A stretch of DNA of 64,000 nucleotides from Fragum whitleyi (Eukaryota; Mollusca; Bivalvia; Cardiida; Cardiidae), in assembly GCA_948146395.1 (NCBI GenBank), contig OX411544.1, positions 53,025,933 through 53,089,932 of the forward strand, read 5' to 3'. A program made the translations under genes and the position numbers. The notes under the pieces are model-generated. The model was not told the origin of the DNA. It did not search any database and saw only the letters and a list, made by a program, of their open reading frames with translations. Of this stretch, positions 11,513 to 23,561 are shown piece by piece (the first letter of the stretch is position 1; the number at the start of each line of letters is the position of its first letter).

Positions 11513-12229
11513 AAAGATACACTATTTTGGGTTATTTTAATATGAATGGTTTTGGTGACTCAAATTAGCCATTTTTATATTCTAATTTGTGGAATAAGGC
11601 ATATATGAACAAATTCCAAACATTCAGTGCAATGTTAACGTTGTCTGTGATTATGACGTCAAATACAGAAAGTGACGTCATTACGACACCATATCTAATA
11701 ATTAATTTGAGTTTGACAAACTTCAATGGGAATTATTGGAGATAATGTAACTTTGAAGGAAAAGGTGAAGTCCTACTTTATCACATGTCAATTAGTAGAC
11801 AAAATAATTCAAATTATATCATTATGTTTGGTATCACAGACATCTCATTTTTCTCAACAACACTCAAAATTGTTGAAATATTGCAAGATTGTACTTCCAT
11901 TCTTGTTTTTTTGAATATTGATCACATATCTGCCACACTTTTAAAATCTGAAAAATAGATTCCCCTTTATTTAATCTAAATAATTTCAAAATTTAAAGGT
12001 GTCGCGTGAGTGTGAACATAGTGTTTGGTGAAACTTTTTACGAAAAATCTGTGGTAAAAGGCTATTTTTGTGAAAACAGGGGTTATTTGGGGATGTTTTT
12101 TCGAATGACAGAAAGGTATTACGAAAAACTATTTCATATTGAGGAACTGAAGGAAGGTCGTTTAATACAAACACAATGTTAAAAGTATGTTTTTCAAAGA
12201 TTTATAAAATGAGAAATTACAGGGCCAAA
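11513..12229. other. AT-rich DNA, nothing recognised
   Basis: Contains a pair of TGACGTCA-like half sites near 11.65-11.68 kb but no gene, RNA or repeat boundary that I can support. Confidence 0.4.
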
Positions 12230-12716
12230 AATGGATAATTGTGAATTCTGTCCTTTGGTTGATATCCATTTGTTAGATTCTGAGAAAATGATTTTTAAAG
12301 TTTTCACTATATAACATATAGAGAAATGACCTCCGCCCATAAAATACATATTTTTCATCTGATCACAATGATTTTTTGTAGGCTGATAGAGGGCCACTCA
12401 AGGATAATTCATGTGAGGTTTGGTTTATATCCATCAATTAGTTTCTGAGAAAATCCACCTATTACCATATATGGAAATTAGCCACGCCCACTACAGCCAT
12501 GATTTTAGACCGATTAAAAATCTTTGAAGGAATCTCATAGAGGGTCACCCAAGGAAGATTCCTGTGAAATTTGATTGGAATCCATCCAGTACTTTATGAG
12601 GAGAAGATTTTTAAAGTAAAAGTTTACCCACGGATGGACAGACGCACGCACGCATGCATGGACGACGGACACCCTGCCATGACAATAGCCCGCTGGCCTT
12701 TCGGCCAGTGGAGCTA
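12230..12716 (+). mobile_element. B-type HINE-like element, 5' truncated
   Basis: Body units with GATATCCATTTGTTAGATTC and AGAGAAATGACCTCCGCCCA lead to a GACGCACGCACGCATGCATG simple repeat. The terminal hairpin is GCTGGCCTTTCGGCCAGTGG then AGCTAAAAA. Confidence 0.65.
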
Positions 12717-13572
12717 AAAATGAAAATTAGACAGAATGAAGGATTTTATTAATTTGTAAAAGAAATTGCATTGTCTTAAAGCAAAGGACTATTGTAATAC
12801 AAACATGACTAATCTATGTATAAAACATAGTAACATCATCAACATATTAATACCTCTTTTAGTTTAACCAGTGATACTCCAATTCCCTCCGATACTTAAT
12901 ATCAGATGAGTTAGTGATATCTCCACAATTCTCTTACCAGGGGTTCAGCATAAAACTATTGTTATCACCTATAATAATTTATCTTATAACTATACAAATA
13001 TCCGTGTGAAAACATCCCATATGATATTTTTTATGATATTACATGGATATTTTTAGAACAATGACATAATTTGGTTATTTTTTAGAAACTTGCATTTCTG
13101 TAAGAAAAATCGACAAAAATAAGGCAAATACAGGTAACAAGATAAATATAATATGTACTTAGTGTATTGTATAAATTTCTTTTATCTAACTCAGTTGTGG
13201 TAATTGATAACTGTCTAGGCAGAGCCTCAACAATTATCAATTCCAACAAACTCGTTGAATATTTTTTACATACAATACACTTAGTACATATTATATATAT
13301 AAGCACTTGAAATAGTTTAGTACTGAATCCACTATATGTGCTGGCACGCTGACAATGAGCATCAACCCTTTCCTATTTTTCTTGATTTTAAACTGGTCTG
13401 AATTGAAAGAGGTTACGGACGACATAACAAAAGGGTGCATTTACTCACAAGAATACCAGAGTTAAAAAATACTCTGCCAATTAACATTATGTGACAATAC
13501 CATTCAAATTTGTCCTTAATTAAAGAAGGAGTTGCAGTAACATGATGGGGACAAACATTTTTACTTAAATAA
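12717..13572. other. AT-rich DNA, nothing recognised
   Basis: An inverted pair (about 13.13-13.30 kb, AATATGTACTTAGTGTATTG and its inverse) suggests a degraded palindromic MITE. No gene was seen. Confidence 0.4.
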
Positions 13573-13938
13573 GGGCCCAAGGATATAAACTTTTCTAATT
13601 CTCAACTGCAAATTTTCTTAAACTTATATTTTAGATATTTGAATGATAATAAAAATTATTATTAGTAAGTTGCTATTTGTAACAACTTATTATCATAAAA
13701 AAAATTTCCATGGATCAATTATAGTATTACGAAACAATTCAAGCTTTAATCTCAAGTTGAAATTTGAGAAAATTCTCAATTTAGAATGAGAACAGTCTTA
13801 TAACTTTAACCTCAAGTTGAAATTTGAGAAAATTTTCAATTGAAAATAAGAACATTTTTATAACTTTAACCTCAGGTTGAAATTTGAGAAAATTCTCAAT
13901 TGAGAATTAGAACAGTATTATAACCTCAGGCTCAAGAT
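13573..13938. mobile_element. TIR MITE, I family copy 2, with internal tandem triplication
   Basis: Left end GGGCCCAAGGATATAAAC, right end TATTATAACCTCAGGCTC. The right end is repeated three times with a 60-bp period (13742-13930; core CAAGTTGAAATTTGAGAAAA), so the TIR arm itself was amplified. Confidence 0.6.
13742..13930 (+). repeat. 60-bp tandem repeat, three copies
   Basis: Three successive copies of CTTTAACCTCAAGTTGAAAT..ACTTATAA-type sequence inside the MITE above. Confidence 0.7.
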
Positions 13939-14631
13939 GAACAAAGAAGATGACACACATGTACATCCAACTTTGGTAGCATATACAAAGTATAGTATAT
14001 TGTGGTAGAGGGAGAAACTGCTGGTACCAGCTTTTTTTGTATGTGCAGAAGGACAAACTGGTCAGTGTCTTTAATTGGTACGCAAGTAAAATTGATGGAA
14101 ATGTAACACACAGGCCCTATAATAATGTATTAATTTATCTTTCACTTTACTGACCAAAAGCAAAGAGCATTCAATCACTGACACTTGATAAATCCTTTTC
14201 ATTAAAATTATTAATTTATAGCTTGTGGCAATAGTTTGTAAGTTTAAGAATAACCAGGCATCATTTCTTTGTTACCATGATTAAATTAAGTTGCAGGCAT
14301 GAGGTATTAGAAGTAAACAATCACATTGTCATTTGGAGACCAAAACTTTGTAACTCCAGCTTTATTTTGAGTTGAAGTTACGAGATTTTAGTCACCTAAA
14401 GACGATAAAATACAAATTAGGTCAACACAACAGAACTAATGAGGTACTGTAATTGACAAAGGCAAAATCAACAAAGTGAACAAAAAATCATAAAAATCAA
14501 CATTTTCTATACCACATATCTATAACAAAGCAAAATGACCATTTACACAAACATTCATTAATTTTCAAATATCTATCATAATCTGAGATAAATATTATCT
14601 TTATCATAAATTGATAAAGTAAACTTCTAGT
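13939..14631. other. AT-rich DNA, nothing recognised
   Basis: No coding or RNA signal. A short inverted pair CTTTGTAACTCCAGC / GAGTTGAAGTTACGAG lies at 14.35-14.39 kb. Confidence 0.4.
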
Positions 14632-15100
14632 CCCTAGATTATAAAACTTTTCTCATTCTTTAAATGAACAAGAGATGTTTGTAAAGCATTTGTTCCCTTC
14701 ATAAGAACAGGTCAATGGTCTATTCTTTTTAAATCAACAAAGGCCAATAACTCAAGCAAATAAGATGAATAGAGTTATGGTTCTTGTGCACTGTACTTCT
14801 TCTTAATGAGATCTATCCACATGTGAGCTTCCATACTTTTTATGCTCTGGACAGAAAAGAAAGTCTTTTGACTGAGGGACCGACTGACTAACACGTGCAA
14901 AGCAATATAAACCCTCTTCTTCGATGAACAAAAAATATAATATCAATAAGTTGTTAATCATAATATTTATAATATTATCTTTTAGGCGAGTATGTTAATT
15001 ACAGTGTTACTTAAGAGTTTAAGCTTTAATCTCAAGTTGAAATGTCAGAAAAAATTTGCATTTGAGCATGTCAAAAAATTCATAATCTCAGGTCCTGATA
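14632..15100. mobile_element. I-family MITE split by a small HINE-like insertion
   Basis: Left arm CTAGATTATAAAACTTTTCTC, right arm ending ATTCATAATCTCAGGTCC. Between them (about 14668-14930) is an element starting AACAAGAGATGTTTGTAAAG and ending with GACCGACTGACTAACACGTG, GCAATATAAACCCTC: the HINE start and microsatellite-like tail. Confidence 0.5.
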
Positions 15101-15130
15101 TTCAGTTAGAATGCTCTAGGGACAAAGATC

Positions 15131-15388
15131 TGGGCCCAAGATTATAAAACTTTTCTCATTTTCAACTCAAAATTTTCTCAAATTTCAACTAAATATTTAA
15201 GCTTTAATTCTGTTGGTATACTAATATAAATGTATGAATATCAAAGATAATATTAATATTATCAAATTAAATAACAACTTATTTATATGATCTTTCATTT
15301 TTATACATTTATCAACATTCTAAATTTGAGAAAATTCTCAGTTTTATCATTCTCAGAATGAGACCAATTTCATAATCTTGGGCCATGA
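15131..15388. mobile_element. TIR MITE, I family copy 4
   Basis: CCCAAGATTATAAAACTTTT and its inverse near 15360-15388 (CATAATCTTGGGCC) bound a 258-bp AT-rich interior. TIRs of about 45 bp, imperfect. Confidence 0.65.
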
Positions 15389-15771
15389 TCATTTTCATCC
15401 CTAATTGCACATCCTTTCATGGGATTAAGTATACAAACACTATTTGATGTATAATTCACTTATAATTGATCAGATGCAACATTTATTGATATCTTAACAA
15501 ATTTTCATAGAAGTCCATCTCATGTCAAATAATCTAAACTATACTCTTCACCATATCTAAATCTAATATACTAATCCACTCAATTTGATTGACCATCCAC
15601 TCAAGAGCAACATATTTAATATCATGGAATGTATTCAGATAATACATGTTAAACATATTCTATGGTTAGAAAATTATCTAGGAATAATGAAATCAATTCA
15701 TCTTCAGAGTCATTAACAGTGACATTCCAGTAGTTGGGCAACACTGTTGCATTGCCTACCGCATATTTGTA
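15389..15771. other. AT-rich DNA, nothing recognised
   Basis: No coding or repeat feature seen. Confidence 0.4.
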
Positions 15772-15773
15772 TA

Positions 15774-17230
15774 CAGTAAAACTTGTGTTAAGCGACCACT
15801 AAGGGGACCACTAACTAGAAAGCCATGAATGGCTTGAGTCGCTCCACAGGCTTGAAATTCTTGTAAAAGCAAATAAATGTTTTGACTAGATTTTTAGATA
15901 TTTGGGGTTCTACTGATGTTGAAAATGATTTTCAAAGTTTCAACTATGTTATAGATAGAGAAATGACCTCCGCTCCTAAAAGAAATATTTTTCATCAAAT
16001 CAAATTTTTGTCTGCATGATAATGGGTCACCAAAGGATCATACCAAAAATGTTTGATTGATATCCATTATTTCATTCTGAGAAAATGACTTCATAGTTTC
16101 CACTATTTAACATATTGAGGAATGACCTCCACCCATAAAATATATATTTTTCATCAAATCAAAATATTTTTTAGTACACTGTTAAAAGGTCACTCAAGGA
16201 TCATTCCAGTGAAATTTGATCGATATCCAAAAATTAGATTCTGAGAAAAAGGTTTTCAAATTTTCCACTATATAACATAGAGAGAAATGACCTCTGCCCA
16301 TAAAATGGATATTTTTCATCCCATCACAATGATTTTTGTAGACTGATAAAGGGTCACTCAAGGATCATTCCAGTGAAATTTGGTTGATATCCATCAGTTA
16401 CATTCTGAGAAAATGATTTTCAAAGTTTCCACAAAATAACATATAGAGAAATGACCTCCGCCCATAAAAAGCATATTTTCAATCCGATAACAATGATTTT
16501 TTGTAGAATGATAAAGGGTCACTCAAGGATCATTCCAGTGAAGTTTGGTTGATATCCATCAGTTACATTCTGAGAAAATGATTTTCAAATTTTCCACTAC
16601 ATAACATATAGAGAAATGACCTCCGCCCATAAAAAGCATATTTTCCATCCGATCACAATGATTTTTTGTAGACTGATAAAGGGTCACCCAAGGATCATTC
16701 ATGTAAAATTTAATTGGTATCCATCAATTAGAATCTGAGAAAACTCACTTTTTACCATATTTGGAAATTAGCCACGCCCATTAAATCCATGTTTTTCATT
16801 GGATCAAAATTTCTTGAACAACTTTGAAAGAGGGTCACCAAAGGATCATTCCTGTGAAGTTTGGTTGAAATCCATCCAGTAGTTTCTGAGAAGAAGAATT
16901 TTAAAGAAAAGTTTTACGACCGGACGGACGCACGCACACACGGACGGACGCACGACGGACACAACGCCATGACAATAGCCCCAGTGGCTTTCAGCCAGTG
17001 GAGCTAAAAAGTGGTTGCTTGTGGAAATGGTCGCTAAATACAATATTTCAGGATAGATAAATAAGGTCATTCTAATGGATTCAAACATCATAAGATCAAT
17101 GATAACCAATTTTTCATTGAAGAATGTGCACATTTTCAGAGGTTTTGCTTGCAGTGAAGGGACTTTTCATGATGGTCACTTAATAAAAATGGTCGCTAAA
17201 TAGAAGTGGTCGTTTGAGCAATTTCAACTG
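15774..17230. mobile_element. Tc1/mariner (Tigger-like) non-autonomous element, host to a nested HINE
   Basis: TA-flanked (15772-15773 and 17231-17232). Left end CAGTAAAACTTGTGTTAAGC, right end TTTGAGCAATTTCAACTG. Both arms carry AGCGACCA/TGGTCGCT motifs. The original element of roughly 260 bp is expanded by the B-type HINE at 15814-17006. The TA target and CAGT ends fit the pogo/Tigger branch; the branch is inference. Confidence 0.6.
15814..17006 (+). mobile_element. B-type HINE-like element, full length, nested
   Basis: 5' end ACTAGAAAGCCATGAATGGC, then CGCTCCACAGGC. About six units of about 175 bp follow (GAGAAATGACCTCCGCCCAT; AAAGGGTCACTCAAGGATCA). Then comes a GGACGGACGCACGCACACAC tract and a 3' hairpin AGTGGCTTTCAGCCAGTGGAGCTAAAAA-like end (16980-17006). 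Confidence 0.8.
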
Positions 17231-17232
17231 TA

Positions 17233-18840
17233 CAATGAACAATGTATTGACATAGTCCCTTTAGACAACCATTGCCCTTATCTCCAATATAGAATATGCT
17301 ATCTGACTCTCAAAACCTTCAATAACTAAGAAATACTTAGGCACTGTCTCAATTGTGAAGAAAGTGAAGTGATCAAAGGGGCTCAAAGATACATCATAGT
17401 AACCAGGGCATTTCAGGAAAACACTTGTAAATTAGTTAACAAATGCAAACCTTTTCTCTGGGGTCAACTTCAAAACTTAACAAATTGGACTCTAGTTACA
17501 TACTTTACTATTCCATTGAGATTTTGTTTCCAGTGACATTTAAAGCTTCCATTTCAATCAAATATAGAAGAAACTTAAGGTTGCTAGTGTTACTTGCTTG
17601 TTAAGCTTCTATTTTTGAGACATTTAAAGCTCCCAACTGACATCATATAAATAAGAACCTCTTAGTTGCAAGCATTTTGCAGGTTCAGCACAAAACAGCT
17701 CTAACTGCCTATATGTTCATAGGCAGTTACAATTGTTTTGCGCTGAACCAGCTATTTCTTTCCTTATAAGTTTTTTTACAATAACATCTAAAACTCCAAA
17801 TGTTTGTGAAAAATTTGGATAACCATACCCATTAATTAATTATTACTTATTTTTAACTTTGTTTGTCTTTCAATTCACATTATAATCTTGTCAAATTTTG
17901 TTTATCCAATTTTCACAAAGAAAACCCATTGACATATCTTTGAAACCCTGGAATAATTGTGGCAAGGACAAAACAGCAAATTTGCTTCTAAAAGCCAAAC
18001 TCTTTGGCAAAAGCTGTAGCAGCAGTGAATGTAAAAAAAAGTTTTATCAAAAAATTATTTCAGACCAATAATACATGTAAAGACTGTCCAAGCTTGTGTA
18101 AGGGAACAGAAAATAAGGCAGACAAATAGGCTTCTCCATATTGAAAGAGATTCCCAATGGGAACATCATTTGGAAAGGATGAGGTTCACGAACATTAAAA
18201 ATTGGCCCTGTAAAATCAGAATTTATCTAATATACACAATAAAACCTAAATTTTCTCATAACCTAAACGATATCTCTCAAATAATGTATAGAATATTTTC
18301 CAAAACTACACATTTTCCTTAAAATAAGCCAAAACCTCTTTTAAACGTTCTTGTACCCTGATATCAAAGCTGGTTTTGCAAGACAGTCCCTTCATGTATA
18401 AAAGGTCTTACTTTCTTAAAGAAGAGCAAACAAGCACCTATTTTTTGGCTGAAGCAAAGTGAAAATCACAGGAAAAAGTGTACACAGTACCACATTGGAA
18501 TAGATAAACCTTTATAAAAGTCTACCATGATAACAATCTTTTTGTAATCTTTGTTATAAAAGGAACATAATGAGTTTCTTCTAACGGTACAAAACATAAG
18601 CGCAGAGCTTGTATTTTGTCCCATTTTTTGAAGCAAATTTGTATCAAATTCACATCTTTTTGCAAATAATGATTTAAATGATTATTTGGAGGGAAATCAT
18701 CTTGAATTAGAATTTCAGTTGAATTTCCTCCAAGCTCTTGCTATATTGATTGTTTACAGGGAATTAGTCTCAAATTAGAGAAGAAAGACTGACTCCCAAA
18801 ATTCTTAAAATTTGAGTAATTTCAATCAATATATACAGCC
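17233..18840. other. Non-coding region downstream of the Pellino 3' exon
   Basis: Apart from the G-family MITE at 17682-17750, nothing coding or structured is recognised. Part may be 3' untranslated region of the minus-strand gene ending at 19093; no polyadenylation site could be chosen with confidence. Confidence 0.4.
17682..17750. mobile_element. Palindromic MITE, G family copy 3
   Basis: GGTTCAGCACAAAACAGCTC.. and its inverse around CTGCCTATATGTTCATAGGCAG. Confidence 0.65.
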
Positions 18841-18952
18841 TTGCATTCAGGATGACTAAAACGCGCAAACAGTTTACAAATTATACCTTGCTTTGCATGC
18901 AAAGCTAGGTATAATTTTCAAACAGTTTGCCCATTTTATCGTCCCAATACAG
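18841..18952. mobile_element. Palindromic MITE, M family copy 2
   Basis: CTTGCATTCAGGATGACTAA at the left, central hairpin AATTATACCTTGCTTTGCAT and its inverse. Matches 5358-5480. Confidence 0.55.
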
Positions 18953-19092
18953 GGCAGATTTCTCATGGTAAATAGGAGAGAGCTTCTATCGAGAAGAACA
19001 CTTTATTATAGAAAATACGGTAGACACTTTCGTGAAGGTTCATCACTCCATCTTCATGATGTACATGGAAAGCTTGTTTTTGTGTACGTTTA

Positions 19093-19219
19093 TCAGTCTG
19101 TATAGTCTTGGAATATAAGTTTAACGATACACGGGTCCTCGTCTAGTGGCGTGGCACAAAATGGACAAATGGCGTGAAAGCCTTGACAACCATGGGGGAC
19201 TGCAACCTGAGACCAGTAT
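19093..19219 (-). CDS. PELI: Pellino-family E3 ubiquitin ligase, terminal coding exon
   Basis: Pellino proteins are E3 ubiquitin ligases acting on IRAK in Toll/IL-1 signalling, with an FHA-like substrate-binding domain and a C-terminal RING-like domain. Read on minus, an AG acceptor (19220-19221, in TTCTTACAG) precedes one base completing a Lys codon. The next 41 residues start YWSQVAVPHGCQGFHA, hold the CPFC metal-binding pair and end LIFQDYTD before TGA (19093-19095). Vertebrate Pellinos have YWSQIPLPHG, CPFC and LIFQ at the same places. The phase (2) matches the exon at 22536-22651. The exon lies 5' of no repeat and looks intact. Family call is firm; full gene integrity is not shown. Confidence 0.9.
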
Positions 19220-19230
19220 CTGTAAGAAAA
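19220..19230 (-). other. Splice acceptor of the Pellino last exon
   Basis: Minus strand reads CTTTTCTTACAG up to the exon. It joins the donor at 22530-22535 in phase. Confidence 0.8.
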
Positions 19231-19728
19231 GGTTCAACAAAACTGATTAAAAATTGTCTACTCTCTATTAAAGAAGTTTATTGGCAGAATTATTTTTCAT
19301 TGAAAGGGTGATGCGTCACTTTTGTTGTTCAGTACATGTCCATATGAAGCTGTATTAAGAAATCACAAGAAGTGTTTTGTTATGAGAGACTAAATTCATC
19401 TCTGTTGGAAGTGAAATTGTTATTTTCAAAATATTTGAAGAGGCTTCTTGAAAAACAGCTTATCAAAATTTACAATGATCCTTTCTTGGAGTCGCCTTTG
19501 TCTCTTCAATGTTTTTGCCAGTAGCAATATCCTTTTTATATTCAAATATTTGCAAATGAAATATCTCTATATGAAATGTAATCTTTTATTCAGAATTCAA
19601 ATACAAAATGATACTTTTTGTTCATGTTAAAAGTGGGGAAAATAAATGTTTCAGTCCAAACAAAACTAAACTTCCTTTTTTTGGAAAATCTGATAGTGGG
19701 TTGTCTTTTATCTAACTACTCCAAAATA

Positions 19729-21444
19729 CACTGCAACTCCATTAAAACGCTGTGGTCGGGGTCCAAGAAATGAAACAGCGGAAGAAGTGGATGTATCCGG
19801 TGCTATAACGCTGTACCCCCCCCCTGCCGCCGCCGATTCCCCCACCCCTCCCGTGGTGATCAATAACGTACCGCGGAAACGTTACAGACACAGGGTCAAT
19901 ATTGATAACGATATCGGATATCTAAATAGGCCTATACATGTACATATTTAGGCCATCGCATTTTATATTTTTAAAACTCGGCAATGATTTGAAGAACAAA
20001 CGCGGTTTATTACTTTGATATTTTTTTTAAGATCATTTTGTTGTCCCCAAGCTAAACAAAACTATCTTTGATAAAGTAATCTAGTTTGTTGGGTTAAACG
20101 ATCGCAGACTCCTCTCAATTCTCTGAATCCCGATTTCTCGGGCCTACCTGCCCGGCAGCTGAGAAACACCGATAACGACGATCTCAAAAGGGTAAAGTTA
20201 GTAAAATCCAGAAAGTTTCATAAGATCAACGAATTTCATATTTTAAATGTTGTCTTCTGGAAAATAGGAGAATATAATTATCTACGCAATCAAAATAAAT
20301 AATACCCTACGTCAGATCGAAACTATACCAAAGTAATCGAATCTCTTGGAGTGCAGGACCGCATTCTTCGGTGAGCGAGAAAAAACGCCATAAATTCAAT
20401 TAAATGAATCTGTTGTTACGACATTTGAATCGCCGGTTTGCAAAGATCATCTTCACGAGTCAAGGGGTATCGAAAGCTTCTTCTCGAAAACCGTACAAGT
20501 AAAACGTTCGTAACCCTGGGTTTGACAAAAAGTTAATTCACGGCTTTGATTATCAGAAAGTAGATCGTCAGGAAAGAAAGTCCAGACGAATGCGAAGCGA
20601 CGGGGTCACCAACAGTTTCGCGCCATTTTTGGTTTCTTTGTTTGACACATCCAAGCGGGAAATGTAGGTTTATATATAGCTTCCTGTTTAAAACTCAATT
20701 AAGTTGACTATTAAGTGAGAGATAAGAATAAACGAAAATAATTTTTATCATATTTTTACAAAAAAAGTAATATTTATAAGAAAGTTCAACAGGATCGGCA
20801 AAGGGAGGTAATAAACCAAAAAATTGGGTAAGGGGCGAGTCGCTTTTTGAATCGTTTGTCAATAGCGGTAAATGTTCAAGATTTGAGAATATAAAACGAG
20901 ATTAGCTCATTTTGCGAAAACACGGCTTCTTCAGAAATTTATTAACTTGGATTTAATCGCATGCGAGCTTTTGGGATTCCGTGTATCTCCGACGGCGGCA
21001 CTCATTCTTTCTGACTATAAGTCACTCACCCATGGGTTAAAAATCGTAGACCTAAGTGAGATAGCAGTTTGGGGTTAGGAAAGGCTGTGATTGTTGTACT
21101 CGTGAGTTTGGTACTCCTGCGGTAGTGATATAACTATACGTTTGTCAGCCATCAAATTAGTCATTTCTCTCTGACCTGAGGCATTTATCGCCACCACTGC
21201 CCCGCGGGAGGTGTGAAAAACAATTGTATTGATTTACCTGGCTTCGCTCAGTATCGATTTTTATCTCAGTGTTTTCACCCTTCGATCTAAAATCGCGATC
21301 AAAACAGCGTTAACGGCGGATCGGGTAACATCGCCGCAGCATCCCAAAATGGTCGACCCCCCCCCAAATTTCGGGAGCCAAGCGGACCCCGCGTTATAAT
21401 GGATTTAGCGCTCTAACAGATTTCGTTATAATGGAGTTGCAGTG
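19729..21444. mobile_element. 1.7-kb Tc1/mariner (Tigger-like) non-autonomous element
   Basis: TA-flanked (19727-19728, 21445-21446). TIRs are CACTGCAACTCCATTAAAAC and the inverse of GTTATAATGGAGTTGCAGTG. The interior is CpG-containing with C- and G-runs near both ends (C9 near 19.82 kb, C10 near 21.36 kb). No transposase frame was seen. It lies in the last intron of the Pellino gene. Confidence 0.65.
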
Positions 21445-21492
21445 TAATAGGACGAAAAGGAATCTTTCACTACATTAATCCTGCATATATCC

Positions 21493-21564
21493 ATGACTCA
21501 GTACAAATCAGTTGTAACTGCCTATGAATATATAGGCAGTTACAACTATTTTGTAATGAGTCAT
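21493..21564. mobile_element. Palindromic MITE, G family copy 4
   Basis: ATGACTCAGTACAAATCAGT.. and its inverse around CTGCCTATGAATATATAGGCAG. Confidence 0.65.
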
Positions 21565-21569
21565 ACATA

Positions 21570-22249
21570 CAGTAAAGTCTCGGTGGTTCGTATCTCAAGG
21601 GACCGGGACAATTTATACGAACTAAACGTAGTACGAACCAACCAATGTCAAGCGGTCGGTAGTTTTTTGATGGCTCAGATCGGACTTGGTCTTAAGGTAC
21701 CCTATATTTGTGGCTTTATTCTAAGGTTCTATGGAATATGTTTTAAATCAAGTTCTAACGAGACAATTTTGTAGAGAGAAAGGACGCAACAAATCTCACT
21801 TGAACAATGATTATCTTTCGTTTCGTCATTATTTAAATCCTAAACAAAGTAATTTTGTCAATTATTTACATGCCAAATATTAACTACATCAGAGTGTTTT
21901 CCCTTTGGATCAAATCACTATGAGTACTTATTCAGTGGACGATGAAATCTTGGCATTACGATAAATCTGTGTGGAAGTCAATGATTTGCACAGTTATTTA
22001 TGCATAATGGGTATGAGAAAACCGGATGAAATACAATAATTAAGGTCACCTGCGGATTAAACACATTAATTTGTGTTATTTGGAAACTCTCGGGACTTGA
22101 CACGGGCTACGAACTACGAACCATCGACGTGCGAATTACTCGGAGCCTTCATACAAAGATAAAGAGGGAAGAAAATCGGGACCAAAGCATGTATACGAAC
22201 CAACACATACCTACGAACCACCGGCGTGCGAACGGCTGAGATTTTACTG
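21570..22249. mobile_element. 680-bp Tigger-like TIR element
   Basis: TA-flanked (21568-21569, 22250-22251). Ends CAGTAAAGTCTCGGTGGTTC and CGAACGGCTGAGATTTTACTG are inverted. GGTTCGTA and TACGAACC motifs recur subterminally on both sides. No transposase. Confidence 0.65.
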
Positions 22250-22251
22250 TA

Positions 22252-22500
22252 TGTACTAACTGATCTTTGAACCTCCAGCACCAGTATGCTGTATGTTCCA
22301 GGTTCAATATGTCAAAATAACCATGTTTTGAGTCATACATATGTACTAACTGATCTTTGAACCTCCGGCACCAGTATGCTGTGTGTGTTCCAGGTTCAAT
22401 ATGTCAAAATAACCATGTTTTGAGTCATACATATGTACTTACTGATCTTTGAACCTCATGCAAAGGAAAGCTATGAATGTTCCAGGTTCATTATGTCAAA
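22252..22500 (+). repeat. Tandem repeat, about 92 bp, 2.6 copies
   Basis: Units start GTACTAACTGATCTTTGAAC at about 22253, 22344 and 22436; core CCAGGTTCAATATGTCAAAA. The array abuts the right TA of the previous element and lies just downstream of a Pellino donor site. Confidence 0.7.
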
Positions 22501-22535
22501 GGATAACTTATAACTATTCTTTATTCTGTACTTAC

Positions 22536-22651
22536 TTGACTGTTTTTTCTGAAGCCATATGACCACAGGGACTGAAACAATGCGTTGGATGTTCATTATC
22601 AACATACAGACTCAACTCTCCACCCATCTTCAATTTTACAAATGGACTAAC
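22536..22651 (-). CDS. PELI: Pellino-family E3 ligase, penultimate visible coding exon
   Basis: Minus strand: acceptor AG at 22652-22653, 116 bp in phase 0 entering and phase 2 leaving, donor GTAAGT at 22530-22535. The 38 complete codons contain VSPFVKLKMGGELSLYVD and then HCFSPCGHMASEKTV. Vertebrate Pellinos have GPYVPLWLGCEAGFYVD and AFSPCGHVCSEKT here, so this is the second half of the RING-like domain, with its Cys-x2-Gly-His core kept. It splices in frame to 19093-19219. The preceding segment expected in the family (the ECPMC and NCGHVHG part) is not seen between this exon and 25518. Confidence 0.9.
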
Positions 22652-22925
22652 CTGAAAATAATAATGAAATATTATACGGTGGAATTGTGTTAAAAGCAAC
22701 TTCAATTTGTCAACCCTTCTGTTGCTATTATCCAGAATTTGCTATTAACAGGAGATAGCTATTATTTGATTCAATAATTAGTACTTTTTGTCAATTAAGT
22801 TGTGAGATGCTTTTAACAGAAGTGTAGATTCAGAGGTTCCACTTATGTACTGAAGCAACTAGAAACTATTAATCCTATTACCAGATCACAAAATTTTAGA
22901 CTGCTCTGATTTCTAAAAAGTTTAA

Positions 22926-23146
22926 CCCTTTGCTGTTTAATCCCTGCTTTTTACGTGCCTGTGATTTTATGATTGAGAAAACATTGTGAAAAAAGAAGAA
23001 ATTGCTCCTGACAAGCAATTTCTTCTTTTTCCGAACTATTTTCTACCCTACTAAATGGTTATTTTTCAAATCAAATCCACTTTAAATTTTTATCTGCAAA
23101 ACCTTTGAATTTGGACAGGTCCAAAATTTTATAAAACAGGAAAGTG
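22926..23146 (+). mobile_element. 221-bp piggyBac-like MITE, copy 2 (F family)
   Basis: TTAA at 22922-22925 and 23147-23150. Ends and internal hairpin as in 1880-2100, same length to the base. Located in a Pellino intron. Confidence 0.7.
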
Positions 23147-23561
23147 TTAAGACAATCTTTAGGTCATAGAATAGAATCATAAACATTGTGAACAAAAGAG
23201 ATTGCTTGTTTCAAGCTATTCCTTAAATTTATTCAGTGGCATCAAAATGGGATTGAGCAGAAATGGGATATCAATGTTTTGTATCCCTGCATGACACATC
23301 AATTGTTATGTCTATGAGATCTGTATGTCTTAAGTTGAAACTATTTGGAACAAATGAAAAATTCAAGTAATTTCTTGAATTTTCATTTCATAAATGTATT
23401 TAACAAGTATATATATAATTGGGAAAGCATTTTCTTCAACATCCACAATGTTTCCAAAGCTTTTTTTCCAAACAAGTGCTTTGCAGAGCTGCACATATAC
23501 GCCCGAAGGGGCTTGTCAGTAACCTTGGCTTGTCAGTTATGTGAGCTTGAATGATAGCTTA

